From: AP-15 sp963716115
GTDB lineage: Bacteria > Pseudomonadota > Alphaproteobacteria > ATCC43930 > CGMCC-115725
NCBI GenBank assembly: GCA_963716115.1
Contig: CAVQSZ010000037.1
Span: forward strand, 124,001-188,000
Direction: 5' to 3'
DNA length: 64,000 nt
The position numbers were made by a program, and so were the translations under genes. The notes beneath the pieces were generated by a model. That model was not told the DNA's origin and did no database searches. It saw nothing but the letters and a program-made list of their open reading frames with translations. Shown here one piece after another: positions 47,798 through 58,135 of the stretch. Numbering within the stretch: position 1 is the stretch's first letter; every line of letters begins with the position of its first letter.

Positions 47798-48670
47798 TTA
47801 CGGCCACGCGACCAGCGGCGGCAGCGACATCAGGATGGCTTCGGGGTTGCCGCCGGTTTCGAGGCCGAAGCGGGTGCCGCGGTCGTAGAGGAGGTTGAAC
47901 TCGACATAGCGGCCGCGGCGGACGAGCTGGCAGCGGCGCTGCTCGTCGGTCCAGGGGAGGCGCATGCGCGGCCGCACGATCGCCGGGTAGACCGCGAGGA
48001 AGGCTTCGCCGACCGAGCGCAGAAAGGCGAAGTCGCGCTCCCACTCGCCGCTGTCGAGATAATCGAAGAAGATCCCGCCGGCGCCGCGCGGCTCGTTGCG
48101 GTGCTTTATGAAAAAATACTCGTCGCACCACGCCTTGAACCTCGTGTGGCAGTCGGGGTCATAGGCGGCGCAGGCGGCGGCGAGCGCCGCGTGGAACTCG
48201 TCGGCCGCGGCATCGTCGGGGTAGATCGGGGTCAGATCGGCGCCGCCGCCGAACCAGGATTTGGCGGTGACGATGTGCCGCGTGTTCATGTGCGCCGCCG
48301 GCACGAGCGGCGAGGCCGGATGGGCGACGACCGAGATCCCCGCGGCCCAGAACCGCGGGTCGGCGGCCGCGCCCGGGATGTCGTTGCGGAATTCGGGCGA
48401 GAACTCGCCGGACACGGTCGAGATGTTGACCCCGACCTTCTCGAAGACCCGCCCATGCATCAGCGCGATCATCCCGCCGCCGCCGCCGGGGCGCTGCCAT
48501 TCCCGGCGCTCGAAGCGGCCGGCCGGGCCGCTCGCGGGTCGTTCGCCGGCGAATTCTTCCTCGATCGCCTCGAAAGCGGCGCAGATGTGGTCGCGCAAGG
48601 TGGCGAACCAGGCCTCGGCGCGGCCGCAGCGCTCGGGATCGGGAGGGAAGGGGCGGGGAGGCTCGCTCAT
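47798..48670 (-). CDS. hemF: Oxygen-dependent coproporphyrinogen III oxidase
   Basis: HemF oxidises coproporphyrinogen III to protoporphyrinogen IX in haem synthesis under oxygen. The 290-residue protein carries FERREWQRPGGGGGMIALMH, KSWFGGGADLTPIYPDD, EPRGAGGIFFDYL and the C-terminal GRYVEFNLLYDRGTRFGLET. The length is normal. The ATG at 48670 overlaps the trmL stop (ATGA), so the two genes form an operon. Confidence 0.95.
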   Translation of the reverse strand: MSEPPRPFPPDPERCGRAEAWFATLRDHICAAFEAIEEEFAGERPASGPAGRFERREWQRPGGGGGMIALMHGRVFEKVGVNISTVSGEFSPEFRNDIPGAAADPRFWAAGISVVAHPASPLVPAAHMNTRHIVTAKSWFGGGADLTPIYPDDAAADEFHAALAAACAAYDPDCHTRFKAWCDEYFFIKHRNEPRGAGGIFFDYLDSGEWERDFAFLRSVGEAFLAVYPAIVRPRMRLPWTDEQRRCQLVRRGRYVEFNLLYDRGTRFGLETGGNPEAILMSLPPLVAWP

Positions 48671-49125
48671 GGCTCCGGGAACAGGCTGGTCTGGCGCAGC
48701 GCCTCGGCGAGCGCGATCGCCCCGGCCAGCGCGACGTTGAGCGATCGCGCCGGCGGGCGCAACGGGATTGCCACCCGCGCGTCGGCGGCGTCGTGCACGG
48801 CCTGCGGCGCGCCGGCGCTCTCGCGGCCGAGCAGCAGCGTGTCGTCCGCCGTGAAGCCGAACCGGTGAAGAGCGACATCGCCCGAGGTGGTCAGCAGCAC
48901 GAGACGCGACTGTGGATCGCGATCGGCGAGGAAGGCGCCCCACGAGACATGCCGCCGCAACGCCAGCATCGCGCCGTAATCGAGGAGCGCGCGGCGCAAA
49001 CGCCGGTCGTCGAGCACAAAGCCGCAGGGCTCGATCAGATCGACCGCGACGCCGAGGCACGCGGCCAGCCGTAAGAGCGCGCCGGCGTTCTGCGGAATGT
49101 CGGGCTCGAGCAAGGCCAGGCGCAT
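48667..49125 (-). CDS. trmL: tRNA (cytidine(34)-2'-O)-methyltransferase TrmL
   Basis: A 152-residue SPOUT methyltransferase that modifies the wobble base of certain leucine tRNAs. It starts MRLALLEPDIPQNAGALLRL and has LLGRESAGAP and RPPARSLNVALAGAIAL, which form the trefoil knot for S-adenosylmethionine. The length is typical. It is first in an operon with hemF and divergent from petA. Confidence 0.93.
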   Translation of the reverse strand: MRLALLEPDIPQNAGALLRLAACLGVAVDLIEPCGFVLDDRRLRRALLDYGAMLALRRHVSWGAFLADRDPQSRLVLLTTSGDVALHRFGFTADDTLLLGRESAGAPQAVHDAADARVAIPLRPPARSLNVALAGAIALAEALRQTSLFPEP

Positions 49126-49319
49126 CGAACCTCCGGGGCCGGGGTTCTCAGGCGCGGCCGGGTGCATTATAGGAGTGGCGCGGGATAGGAGTGGCGCGGG
49201 AGCGCCGCCGAGGCCGGCGATTTATGCGGCAGTCTGTCGCATAGTTCGCCTTCTTCAACAGTATAGCTTCCGGCGGCGGCTCGGCCGGGTGGGATTTTGC
49301 GGATGGAAGAGGCTCTTTG

Positions 49320-49901
49320 ATGACCGATTTGGCGCACCAGAACGCCAGCGAGGCGCACCCCGACGGAACCCGGCGCGACTTTCTGCTGCTGACCGCCGGG
49401 GCGCTCGGCGCGGTCGCCGTCGCGGCGACGATCTGGCCGTTCATCGACACCCTGAACCCGGCGCGCGACACCTTGGCGCTGTCCAGCATCGATGTCGATC
49501 TGGCCCCGGTTCAGGTCGGCCAGCGGCTGACCGTCGCCTGGCGCGGCAAGCCGGTCTTCATCGCCCATCGGACGCCTGAGGAAATCAAGGCGGCCGACGA
49601 TGTCAACCTCGCGGACCTGCGCGACCCGCAGAAGGATTCCGATCGCGTCAAAAAGCCGGAATGGCTGATCGTGGTGGGCGTCTGCACGCATCTGGGGTGC
49701 ATACCGCTCGGTCAGAAGCTCGGCGACGACCGCGGCCCCTATGGCGGCTGGTTCTGCCCGTGCCACGGCTCGGTGTACGACACCTCCGCGCGGATCCGCC
49801 AAGGCCCGGCGCCGCTCAACCTGTGGCTGCCCGGGCAAGTCGATCAGGCGAGCACGGCGCTTTACCAATTCACCACCGACACCACGATCAAGATCGGCTA
49901 G
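49320..49901 (+). CDS. petA: Ubiquinol-cytochrome c reductase Rieske subunit
   Basis: The 2Fe-2S protein of the bc1 complex takes electrons from ubiquinol. A twin-arginine anchor, GTRRDFLLLTAGALGAVAVA, is at residues 17-40. The cluster ligands are in CTHLGCIPLG and CPCHGSVYD. Length is 193. The ATG at 49320 is preferred; a TTG three bases earlier is in frame. petB follows after nine bases. Confidence 0.95.
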   Translation: MTDLAHQNASEAHPDGTRRDFLLLTAGALGAVAVAATIWPFIDTLNPARDTLALSSIDVDLAPVQVGQRLTVAWRGKPVFIAHRTPEEIKAADDVNLADLRDPQKDSDRVKKPEWLIVVGVCTHLGCIPLGQKLGDDRGPYGGWFCPCHGSVYDTSARIRQGPAPLNLWLPGQVDQASTALYQFTTDTTIKIG

Positions 49902-49910
49902 GAGACCGCG

Positions 49911-51188
49911 ATGGCCGACACCGAACCCGGCCGAACCGGCCGGCTGATCCGCTGGATCGACTACCGGCTGCCGTTCGTCGCGACGATGCAGCACGAGCTC
50001 TACGAATACCCGACCCCGCGCAATTTGACCTATTGGTGGAATTTCGGCTCGCTCGCCGGGATCATGCTGGTGGTGATGATCGTGACCGGCATCGTGCTGG
50101 CGATGCAGTACACGCCCTCCTCCGAGCTCGCCTTCGATTCGGTCGAGCGCATCATGCGCGACGTCAATTACGGCTGGCTCGTCCGCTACGCCCACGCCAA
50201 CGGCGCGTCGATGTTCTTCGCCATCGTCTACATTCACATCTTCCGCGGGCTCTACTACGGCTCCTACAAGAACCCGCGCGAATTGTTGTGGATACTGGGC
50301 GTCGTAATCCTGATCCTGATGATCGCCACCGCGTTCATGGGCTATGTGCTGCCCTGGGGCCAGATGAGCTATTGGGCGGCGACCGTGATCACCAATCTGT
50401 TCTCGGCGATCCCCCTGGTCGGAAACAGCATCGTGACCTTTCTGTGGGGCGGCTTCACGGTCGGCGACCCGACCCTGCACCGCTTCTACGCGCTGCATTA
50501 CCTGTTGCCGTTCATCATCGTCGCCGTCGTCTTTCTGCACCTGATTGCGCTGCACCGCTTCGGCTCCAACAACCCGCTGGGCATCGACCTCAAGGGTCCG
50601 CAGGACACGATCCCGTTCCATCCCTATTACACGATCAAGGATTTCTTCGGGCTGACCGTCTTCCTGCTGATCTTTGCCTTCTTCGTGTTCTACGCGCCCA
50701 ACTTTTTCGCCAGCCCGGACAACTACATCCCGGCGAACCCGATGCAGACGCCGAACCACATCGTGCCGGAATGGTATCTCCTGCCGTATTACGCGATCCT
50801 GCGCTCGATCACCTTCGATTTTCTCGGCATCCCGGGCAAGCTGATCGGCGTCGTCTTGGCCTTCGGGTCGCTCTTCATGCTCCTGCTCGTGCCGTGGCTC
50901 GACACCTCGCCGGTGCGCAGCGCCCGCTTCCGGCCGATCTACAAATGGGTGTTCTGGCTCCTCGTCATCGATGTGCTGGCGCTGGGCTGGGTCGGCTTCA
51001 ACCCGCCCGCCGGGATCGTCGTGACGGTCGGCCAGATCGCGACCCTCTACTTCTACGTCCACTTCCTGATCCTGTTCCCGCTGATCGGCAAGCTGGAGCG
51101 GCCGCTTCCGTTGCCGGCCGGCATCGGCACGCCGGTGCTCGGCGGCGCGGCGCTCTCCGACGCCGGCGCGACCGCCGGGAGGCGCTGA
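49911..51188 (+). CDS. petB: Cytochrome b subunit of the bc1 complex
   Basis: A 425-residue membrane protein with eight predicted spans that binds two haems. The paired histidines lie in RYAHANGASMFFAIVYIHIF and YALHYLLPFIIVAVVFLHL. The quinol-site PEWY motif is in IVPEWYLLPYYAIL, and GYVLPWGQMSYW is conserved. It lies between petA and petC in one operon. Confidence 0.96.
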   Translation: MADTEPGRTGRLIRWIDYRLPFVATMQHELYEYPTPRNLTYWWNFGSLAGIMLVVMIVTGIVLAMQYTPSSELAFDSVERIMRDVNYGWLVRYAHANGASMFFAIVYIHIFRGLYYGSYKNPRELLWILGVVILILMIATAFMGYVLPWGQMSYWAATVITNLFSAIPLVGNSIVTFLWGGFTVGDPTLHRFYALHYLLPFIIVAVVFLHLIALHRFGSNNPLGIDLKGPQDTIPFHPYYTIKDFFGLTVFLLIFAFFVFYAPNFFASPDNYIPANPMQTPNHIVPEWYLLPYYAILRSITFDFLGIPGKLIGVVLAFGSLFMLLLVPWLDTSPVRSARFRPIYKWVFWLLVIDVLALGWVGFNPPAGIVVTVGQIATLYFYVHFLILFPLIGKLERPLPLPAGIGTPVLGGAALSDAGATAGRR

Positions 51189-51189
51189 G

Positions 51190-51948
51190 ATGCGAAGGCT
51201 CGCCCTGGCCGCGCTGGCGCTCGGCGCCCTCACGGTGGCTGCGGTCCCGGCCCGCGCCCAGGAGACCCCGCTGCCGCGCCAGGCCTGGTCGTTCGACGGC
51301 GTCTTCGGCACCTACGACCGGGCGGCGCTGCAGCGCGGCTTCCAGGTCTACAAGGAGGTCTGCTCGGCCTGCCATTCGGTCAGGTTTCTGCATTTCCGCG
51401 ACCTTGCCGAGATCGGCTACAACGCCGACGAGGTCAAGGCGATCGCCGCCAGCTATCAGGTGACCGACGGCCCGAACGACCAGGGCGAGATGTTCCAGCG
51501 GCCGGGCCGGCCCTCCGACCCGATCCCGGGGCCGTTCCCGAACGATCAGGCGGCGCGCGCGGCGAACAACGGCGCCCTGCCGCCCGACCAGTCGCTGCTC
51601 GTCAAGGCGCGCGAGGGCGGCCCCGACTACATGTACGCGATCCTGACCGGCTACAAGGACGCGCCGGCCGGCTTCAAATTGCTCGAAGGCATGAACTACA
51701 ACGAGTTTTTCCCCGGCCACCAGATCGCGATGCCGCCGCCGCTTTCCGACAACGCGGTCACCTTCGCCGACGGCGCGCCGGCGACCGTGCCGCAGATGGC
51801 GCATGACGTGACGACCTTTCTGACCTGGGCGTCGGAGCCCAACCTCGAGGCGCGGCACCGCACCGGCTTCAAGGTGTTCCTGTTCCTGATCGTCGGCGTC
51901 GGCGTCTTCTACGCCGCCAAGCGCAAGATCTGGTCGGCGATCCATTAG
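51190..51948 (+). CDS. petC: Cytochrome c1
   Basis: The c-type haem subunit of the bc1 complex. A signal peptide (MRRLALAALALGALTVAAV to ARA), the haem site CSACH in VYKEVCSACHSVRFLHF, the likely Met ligand in QIAMPPPL and a C-terminal anchor helix FKVFLFLIVGVGVFYAAK are present. Length 252. The ATG lies one base after the petB stop. Confidence 0.96.
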   Translation: MRRLALAALALGALTVAAVPARAQETPLPRQAWSFDGVFGTYDRAALQRGFQVYKEVCSACHSVRFLHFRDLAEIGYNADEVKAIAASYQVTDGPNDQGEMFQRPGRPSDPIPGPFPNDQAARAANNGALPPDQSLLVKAREGGPDYMYAILTGYKDAPAGFKLLEGMNYNEFFPGHQIAMPPPLSDNAVTFADGAPATVPQMAHDVTTFLTWASEPNLEARHRTGFKVFLFLIVGVGVFYAAKRKIWSAIH

Positions 51949-52288
51949 ACTAGACCGCCGCCCCGAAATGACCGCGATCACAAGAGGCTGCTCGCCGTTC
52001 CCGAGAACACGCAACCAATTAGAGGTCGTCTTGCGCGGACTTGATCCGCGCATCCACGTCTTCACTTCGGACGCCGAAAGGCGTGGATGGCCGGGCCAAG
52101 CCCGGCCAAGACGATCTCTGCATCGTTCGAGGCGGGGTCGATGCCCGTTCCACGTGCAGCCCGGATTTTCACCGGACAGCCCTACGCAACGGCGGGAAAC
52201 CAGGGTACGCGACGTGCCGGCGCCCCGGACCCCCGCCTTCGCAGGGGCGACGATAGGTCGGTGCTTCAGGGCAGGCGTCTGACGAGCG
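51949..52288. repeat. Non-coding gap with nested palindromic repeat (52026-52114)
   Basis: Inverted arms TCGTCTTG (52026-52033) and CAAGACGA (52107-52114) enclose a second pair CATCCACG (52051-52058) and CGTGGATG (52082-52089). A central hairpin TTCGG-ACG-CCGAA lies inside. A further REP-like CCCCCGCCTTCGCAGGGG lies near 52230. The rest holds no gene. Such palindromes are common between alphaproteobacterial genes. Confidence 0.7.
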
Positions 52289-53169
<881 letters not shown>

Positions 53170-53173
<4 letters not shown>

Positions 53174-54266
53174 ACGTCGGCGGCCGGCCGATGCGCACCA
53201 TCTGGCTCGCCGCCGACGGGCGTACGGTCGAGATCATCGACCAGACCCGGCTGCCGCACGAGCTGGTCGTGGTCGGGCTGCGCACGGTCGAGGACGCGGC
53301 GCGCGCGATCCGCACGATGCAGGTCAGGGGCGCGCCGTTGATCGGCGCGACCGCCGCCTACGGCGTGGCGCTGGCGATGGCGGCGGACCCCTCCGATGTC
53401 GGGCTCGAGGCCGCCGCCGACCGCGCTCGGCGCCACCCGCCCGACCGCGGTCAATCTGCGCTGGGCGCTGGGCGAGATGCAGCAGGCCCTGGCCGCGGTT
53501 CCGCCGGCGCGGCGGCATGCGGCGGCCTTGGCGCGCGCCGCCGAGATCGCCGAGGCCGATGTCGCGATCAACCGCGCGATCGGCGAGCACGGCGCCCGGC
53601 TGATCGCCGAGGCCCGGCGGCGCAAGGGAGCCGGCGCACGGGTCGAAATCCTGACCCACTGCAACGCCGGCTGGCTCGCCACCGTCGATTGGGGCACTGC
53701 GCTCGCCCCGGTCTACCGCGCCCATGACGACGGGGTCCCGGTTCATGTCTGGGTCGACGAGACCCGGCCGCGCAACCAGGGCGCCGGCCTGACCACCTGG
53801 GAATTGGGCCGGCACGGCGTCCCGCACACGCTGATCGTCGACAACGCCGCGGGCCATGTGATGCGCCAGGGCCTCGTCGATTTGTGCATCGTCGGCGACC
53901 GACCGCACCACCGCCTCGGGCGATGTCGCCAACAAGATCGGCACCTATACGAAGGCCTTGGCGGCGCGCGACAACGACATCCCGTTCTATGTCGCCTTGC
54001 CGTCGCCGACGATCGATTGGGAGATCGACGACGGCAAGGCGATCCCGATCGAGCGCCGCGACAGCCGCGAGGTCACCCATATCGAAGGCTGGACCGAGGA
54101 GGGCCGGCGCGTCGCCGTCCGCCTGACCCCGGCCGACACCGCCGCCGCCAACTACGCCTTCGACGTGACCCCCGCCCGCCTCGTCACTGCGCTCATCACC
54201 GAGCGCGGCGTCGCGCCCGCCTCGCGCGCGGGGCTGCTCGGGCTGTTTCCGGAGCGAACGGGCTGA
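53170..54266 (+). CDS. mtnA: Methylthioribose-1-phosphate isomerase, two frame breaks
   Basis: MtnA isomerises methylthioribose 1-phosphate to the ribulose form. IRTMQVRGAPLIGATAAYG, the catalytic cysteine in VEILTHCNAGWLATV, ETRPRNQGAGLT and NKIGTYTKALAARDNDIPFY are visible. The frame breaks at about 53420-53428 (before LGATRPTAVNLRWAL) and about 53896-53906, inside the VGADRTT motif, where one base seems extra. Clean homology on both sides suggests sequencing errors. It overlaps the convergent nhaA tail by about 70 bases. Confidence 0.9.
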
Positions 54267-55449
54267 CCGAACCGGGGCTCCCCCGGACCCGCGCCCGGGC
54301 GCACAGGCTGAGGACGCCGGCGCCGACGACACCAGACAATATCGAGCCCGCCAGCACGCCGAGCCGCACCGCCTTCTGGCGCTCGGGCTCCGCGAAGGCG
54401 AGGGTGCCGATAAAGAGGCTCATCGTGAAGCCGATCCCGGTCAGGATGCTGGTGGCGTAGAGCGCCGGCCAGCCCGCCCCGCCCGGGCGCTCGGACCAGC
54501 CCAGCCGGATCGCCAGCGCCGCGGCGCCGAAGACGCCGATCTGCTTGCCGAGAAACAGCCCGGCGGCGATGCCGAGCGGCACCGGCGAGAACAGGTACGA
54601 CAGCGACAGGCCGGCGAAGGAGAGCCCGGCATTGGCGAAGCCGAACAACGGCACGATGCCGAACGCCACCCATGGCTGCAGCTCGCGTTCGATCCGGATG
54701 AGCGGTGAGGCCTGCCCCGGCGGCGCGTGAAACGGGATCGCCAGCGCCAAGGCGACCCCGGCCAATGTCGCGTGCACGCCCGATTTCAGCACGAACACCC
54801 AGAGCACGATCCCGGTCAGCACATAGCAGGCGATCCGCCGCACGCCGGCGAGGTTGAGCGCCAGCAGAACCGCCAGCGCCGCCGCCGCGCCCCCGAGCGA
54901 CACCCAGGAAAGCTCGCTCGTGTAGAAGACCGCGATGATCACGATCGAGCCGAGGTCGTCGATGATCGCCAGCGCGGTCAGGAAGAGCTTCAGCGAGGGC
55001 GCCGCACGGCTGCCCAAGAGCGCCATGACGCCGAGCGAGAAGGCGATGTCGGTGGCGCACGGCACCGCCCAGCCGGCGAGCGCGCCGGGCTCCCGCCGGG
55101 CGATCGCGGCATAGATCAGCGCCGGCACGGCCATGCCGCCGAAGGCGGCGACCACCGGCAGGGTCGCGCGCCGGCGGTCGGAGAGCTCGCCCTCGATCGC
55201 CTCGCGCTTGATCTCCAGCCCGACCTGGAAAAAGAAGACCGCCATCAGCCCGTCGTTGATCCACAGCAGCAGCGGCTTGTCGATGCCCAGATCGCCGATG
55301 CGCACCCCGGCGCGCAGGCCGAGCAGCAGGTCGTAGAGACCGGCGAGCGGCGAATTGGCCAGCGCCAGGGCGACGGCGGCGGCCAGCATCAGCAGGACGC
55401 CGCCCGCCGCCTCGTGGCGCAACAGCCGCTGCACGGTTGGAAACCCCAT
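54196..55449 (-). CDS. nhaA: Na+/H+ antiporter NhaA
   Basis: A 417-residue antiporter that exports sodium in exchange for protons. It has about 12 spans, the paired aspartates in LTALAIIDDLGSIVIIA, CATDIAFSLGVMALLG and GIGFTMSLFIGTLAF. The ATG at 55449 starts MGFPTVQRLLRHEAAGG, the usual beginning. The last 40 or so residues are Arg/Ala-rich and lie over the mtnA 3' end on the other strand, an unusual overlap. Confidence 0.93.
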   Translation of the reverse strand: MGFPTVQRLLRHEAAGGVLLMLAAAVALALANSPLAGLYDLLLGLRAGVRIGDLGIDKPLLLWINDGLMAVFFFQVGLEIKREAIEGELSDRRRATLPVVAAFGGMAVPALIYAAIARREPGALAGWAVPCATDIAFSLGVMALLGSRAAPSLKLFLTALAIIDDLGSIVIIAVFYTSELSWVSLGGAAAALAVLLALNLAGVRRIACYVLTGIVLWVFVLKSGVHATLAGVALALAIPFHAPPGQASPLIRIERELQPWVAFGIVPLFGFANAGLSFAGLSLSYLFSPVPLGIAAGLFLGKQIGVFGAAALAIRLGWSERPGGAGWPALYATSILTGIGFTMSLFIGTLAFAEPERQKAVRLGVLAGSILSGVVGAGVLSLCARARVRGSPGSVSPFAPETARAAPRARRARRRAR

Positions 55450-55503
55450 GGCGCTCTCTGCCTGCGGCGGTGCTAAGCTCGGCGGCGGTGGAGCGGGGTG
55501 TCG

Positions 55504-56361
55504 ATGATGCGCAGCGGCATAGCAGGGATCGACCACGTGATCGTCGGGGTGCGCGACCTCGAGGCGGCCCGCGCGGGCTGGGGCCGGCTCGGCTTCACCT
55601 CGACGCCGCGCGGGCGTCATATCGGCCAGGGCACGGCCAATTACTGCATCATGTTCCCATCGGACTACGTCGAGCTCCTCGGCATCGTCGATCCGGGCGA
55701 TTTTGTCCAGCGCCTCGACGATTTTCTCGATCGGCGTGAGGGGTTGATGGCGGCCGCCTTCGCGCCCGGCGCGCCGGTCGAGGAGGTGCGGCGGGCGCTG
55801 CTCGGCTTGCGGCTGCATCCCTCCGAGCCGCGGGCGCTCGGCCGTCGGCTCGAATTGCCCGACGGCGCGGTTGCGCCGCGCTTCAGCCTCGTCTCATTGC
55901 CGCCCGACGAAACGCCGGGGCTCGACAGCTTCATCTGCGCCCATCTGACGCCCGAGCTGATGCGGCACAAGGCATGGCTCGACCACGCGAACGGCGCGAC
56001 CGGGCTGAAGGGCCTGCATGTGCTGGTCGAGAACACCGCGCCGCTGCTCGCCGCCTACGACCGGCTGTTCGGGATTTTGCAGGTGACGACGACCGACGCC
56101 GTCGCCGCGGTCCAGGTCGGCCGGCATCGGCTGCTGTTCAGCACGCCCGACGATTTTCTGACGATGCATCCCGGGCTCGACCTCGACCCCTCGTTTCCGC
56201 TGCCCGGCATCGTCTCGCTCGAGTTCGCCGTCGATCGCCTCCAGCGCACGCAGGACTGCCTGAGGCGGTCGGGGGTCGCTTTCGCCGAGATGCCGGGCGG
56301 CGCCCTCGTCGTGCCGGCCGCCGAGGCCAACGGCGCGGTTCTGTTCTTCTCCGAGGGGTGA
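55504..56361 (+). CDS. VOC-family protein (glyoxalase-like domain)
   Basis: A 285-residue protein of the large glyoxalase-like domain family. It starts with GIDHVIVGVRDLEAARAGW, has NYCIMFPSDYVELLGIV and a second half beginning GLKGLHVLVENTAPLLAAY, so two VOC repeats are likely. Enzymatic activity is not known. The start may be ATG 55504 or GTG 55498. It is a single gene divergent from nhaA. Confidence 0.82.
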   Translation: MMRSGIAGIDHVIVGVRDLEAARAGWGRLGFTSTPRGRHIGQGTANYCIMFPSDYVELLGIVDPGDFVQRLDDFLDRREGLMAAAFAPGAPVEEVRRALLGLRLHPSEPRALGRRLELPDGAVAPRFSLVSLPPDETPGLDSFICAHLTPELMRHKAWLDHANGATGLKGLHVLVENTAPLLAAYDRLFGILQVTTTDAVAAVQVGRHRLLFSTPDDFLTMHPGLDLDPSFPLPGIVSLEFAVDRLQRTQDCLRRSGVAFAEMPGGALVVPAAEANGAVLFFSEG

Positions 56362-56371
56362 CCGGCGCGGG

Positions 56372-56725
56372 CTATTCAAGGCCGATGGCGATTGCGATCT
56401 GGCGCCGTATCCGTTGCAGCTGCGCGAGAGCGATGCGTGAAGGAGTGGTCTTCAGCCGCGCCGCCGCGGTTGTCGCGACGCAATGCGAAAGGGCATAGCA
56501 ACGTTTCGTGCAGCCGTTCTCGGGCGTCGGCTCTATCTCGACCGAGAGGTCGGGGATCGCCAGGCGCGGGTCTTCGGTCAGCGGAACAAGGATCACATTC
56601 GGATAGGCCGCGTCGAACAAGGCTTCGTCTTCGACCACGACGGCGGGGCGCAGCTTGTTGGGCTCTTTCGGCAGGGCGTCCCGCCAATCGGCAATCACGA
56701 TCTGGCCGGCGGAAAATTCGGCCAA
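56372..56725 (-). CDS. PemK/MazF-type toxin (endoribonuclease)
   Basis: A 117-residue protein of the CcdB/MazF fold. It starts with FSAGQIVIADWRDALPKE, then KLRPAVVVED and NVILVPLTED, typical of mRNA interferases. The start is a TTG at 56725, four bases after the antitoxin stop, a weak start that would keep toxin output below antitoxin output. It is the second gene of a toxin-antitoxin pair. Confidence 0.82.
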   Translation of the reverse strand: MAEFSAGQIVIADWRDALPKEPNKLRPAVVVEDEALFDAAYPNVILVPLTEDPRLAIPDLSVEIEPTPENGCTKRCYALSHCVATTAAARLKTTPSRIALAQLQRIRRQIAIAIGLE

Positions 56726-56728
56726 GAA

Positions 56729-56974
56729 TCAGCTCTCCACGCACCCGGGCGAGCCCCAATCCTCGTAGAACGCCGCCGCGTGTGGGGATTGCGCAACATA
56801 TTCTCCGACAGCACGGCTCTGCGCGCGAATCCGCTCCCGGCGCAACCGCGTGGCTGCGTCAATCGCGAGATGCCGAAGATATGTCGAAAGTCCGATACGA
56901 CGCGCGCGCGCTTCCGCCTCGAGTGTCTCTCTAATGTCGTCGTCGAGCCGAACCGATACCGGCGCTGTCATCAT
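56729..56974 (-). CDS. Ribbon-helix-helix antitoxin
   Basis: An 81-residue protein with an N-terminal ribbon-helix-helix domain (TAPVSVRLDDDIRETLEAEA, RIGLSTYLRHLAID). Its C-terminal tail ends in FYEDWGSPGCVES and should bind the toxin. ATG 56974 and 56971 are both possible starts. It precedes the PemK/MazF-like toxin by three bases and probably represses the operon. Confidence 0.82.
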   Translation of the reverse strand: MMTAPVSVRLDDDIRETLEAEARARRIGLSTYLRHLAIDAATRLRRERIRAQSRAVGEYVAQSPHAAAFYEDWGSPGCVES

Positions 56975-57033
56975 AGCCCGCCATCTGCTTTGTCATACAC
57001 ATAAGTAGCTCGGAATGGAACGACAAGGCAGCG

Positions 57034-58131
57034 CTACACGTTGAACCGGAAATGCATCACGTCGCCGTCGCGGACGACGTAATCGGCGCCTTCGAGGCGC
57101 ATCCGGCCGGCTTCCTTGGCGCCCTGCTCGCCGCCATGGGCGACGAAATCGTCATAGCCGATGGTCTCGGCGCGGATGAAGCCGCGCTCGAAATCGGTGT
57201 GGATCTTCCCGGCGGCCTGCGGCGCCCTCGCGCCGCGCTCGATCGTCCAGGCGCGCGCCTCCTTCGGGCCGGCGGTGAAGAAGGTGATCAGGTCGAGCAG
57301 CGCATAGCCGGCGCGGATGACGCGGGCGAGGCCGGTTTCGCCGAGCCCGAGCGAGGCCAGGAACTCGCGCCGCTCGCCCTCGTCGCCGAGCTGCGCCAGC
57401 TCGGCCTCGATCGCCGCCGAGATCGCCACCGACCCGGCGCCGTGGCGGGCGGCGTATTCGGCGATGCGGCGGCTCTCGGCGTTGCCGGCTGCGGCATCCT
57501 CGTCGACATTGGCGATGTAGAGGACGGGCTTGGCGCTCAGCAGCTGCAATGTCCGCAGGGTCTTGCGCCGCTCCTCGTCGAGCGCGACGCCGCGGGCCGG
57601 CCGACCCTCGCGCAGCGCCGCCAGCACCGGCTCGATTACGCCGAGCAGCGCCTTTGCCTCCTTGTCGCCGCCGCGCGCGCGCTTCTCGTTCAGCGCGGCG
57701 CGCCGCTCGAGGCTGTCGAGGTCGGCGAGCATCAGCTCGGTCTCGACCGTCTCGGCGTCGCGCACGGGATCGATCGCGCCCTCGACATGGGTGACGTTCG
57801 TATCGGCAAAGCAGCGCACGACGTGCGCGATCGCCTCGACCTCGCGGATATGCGCGAGAAACTGGTTGCCGAGCCCTTCACCCTTGGCGGCGCCGCGCAC
57901 CAGCCCGGCGATGTCGACGAATTCGAGCTGGGTCGGGACAATCTTCGCCGATTTCGCGAGGCGCGCGCAGACCTCGAGCCGCTCGTCGGGAACCGCGACG
58001 CGGCCGACATTGGGCTCGATCGTGCAGAACGGATAGTTCGCCGCCTCGGCCGCCGCGGTCGCGGTCAGCGCGTTGAACAGGGTGGATTTGCCGACATTCG
58101 GCAAGCCGACGATGCCGCAGCTGAAGCCCAT
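57034..58131 (-). CDS. ychF: Redox-regulated ATPase YchF
   Basis: A 365-residue Obg-like P-loop protein that binds ATP over GTP and associates with ribosomes. G1 GLPNVGKSTLFNAL, G3 DIAGLVRGAAKGEGLGNQFL and the altered G4 NVDE (in place of NKxD) explain the ATP preference. The C-terminal TGS domain ends DYVVRDGDVMHFRFNV. The frame is intact. It follows pth on the same strand, a conserved pair. Confidence 0.96.
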   Translation of the reverse strand: MGFSCGIVGLPNVGKSTLFNALTATAAAEAANYPFCTIEPNVGRVAVPDERLEVCARLAKSAKIVPTQLEFVDIAGLVRGAAKGEGLGNQFLAHIREVEAIAHVVRCFADTNVTHVEGAIDPVRDAETVETELMLADLDSLERRAALNEKRARGGDKEAKALLGVIEPVLAALREGRPARGVALDEERRKTLRTLQLLSAKPVLYIANVDEDAAAGNAESRRIAEYAARHGAGSVAISAAIEAELAQLGDEGERREFLASLGLGETGLARVIRAGYALLDLITFFTAGPKEARAWTIERGARAPQAAGKIHTDFERGFIRAETIGYDDFVAHGGEQGAKEAGRMRLEGADYVVRDGDVMHFRFNV

Positions 58132-58135
58132 CAGA

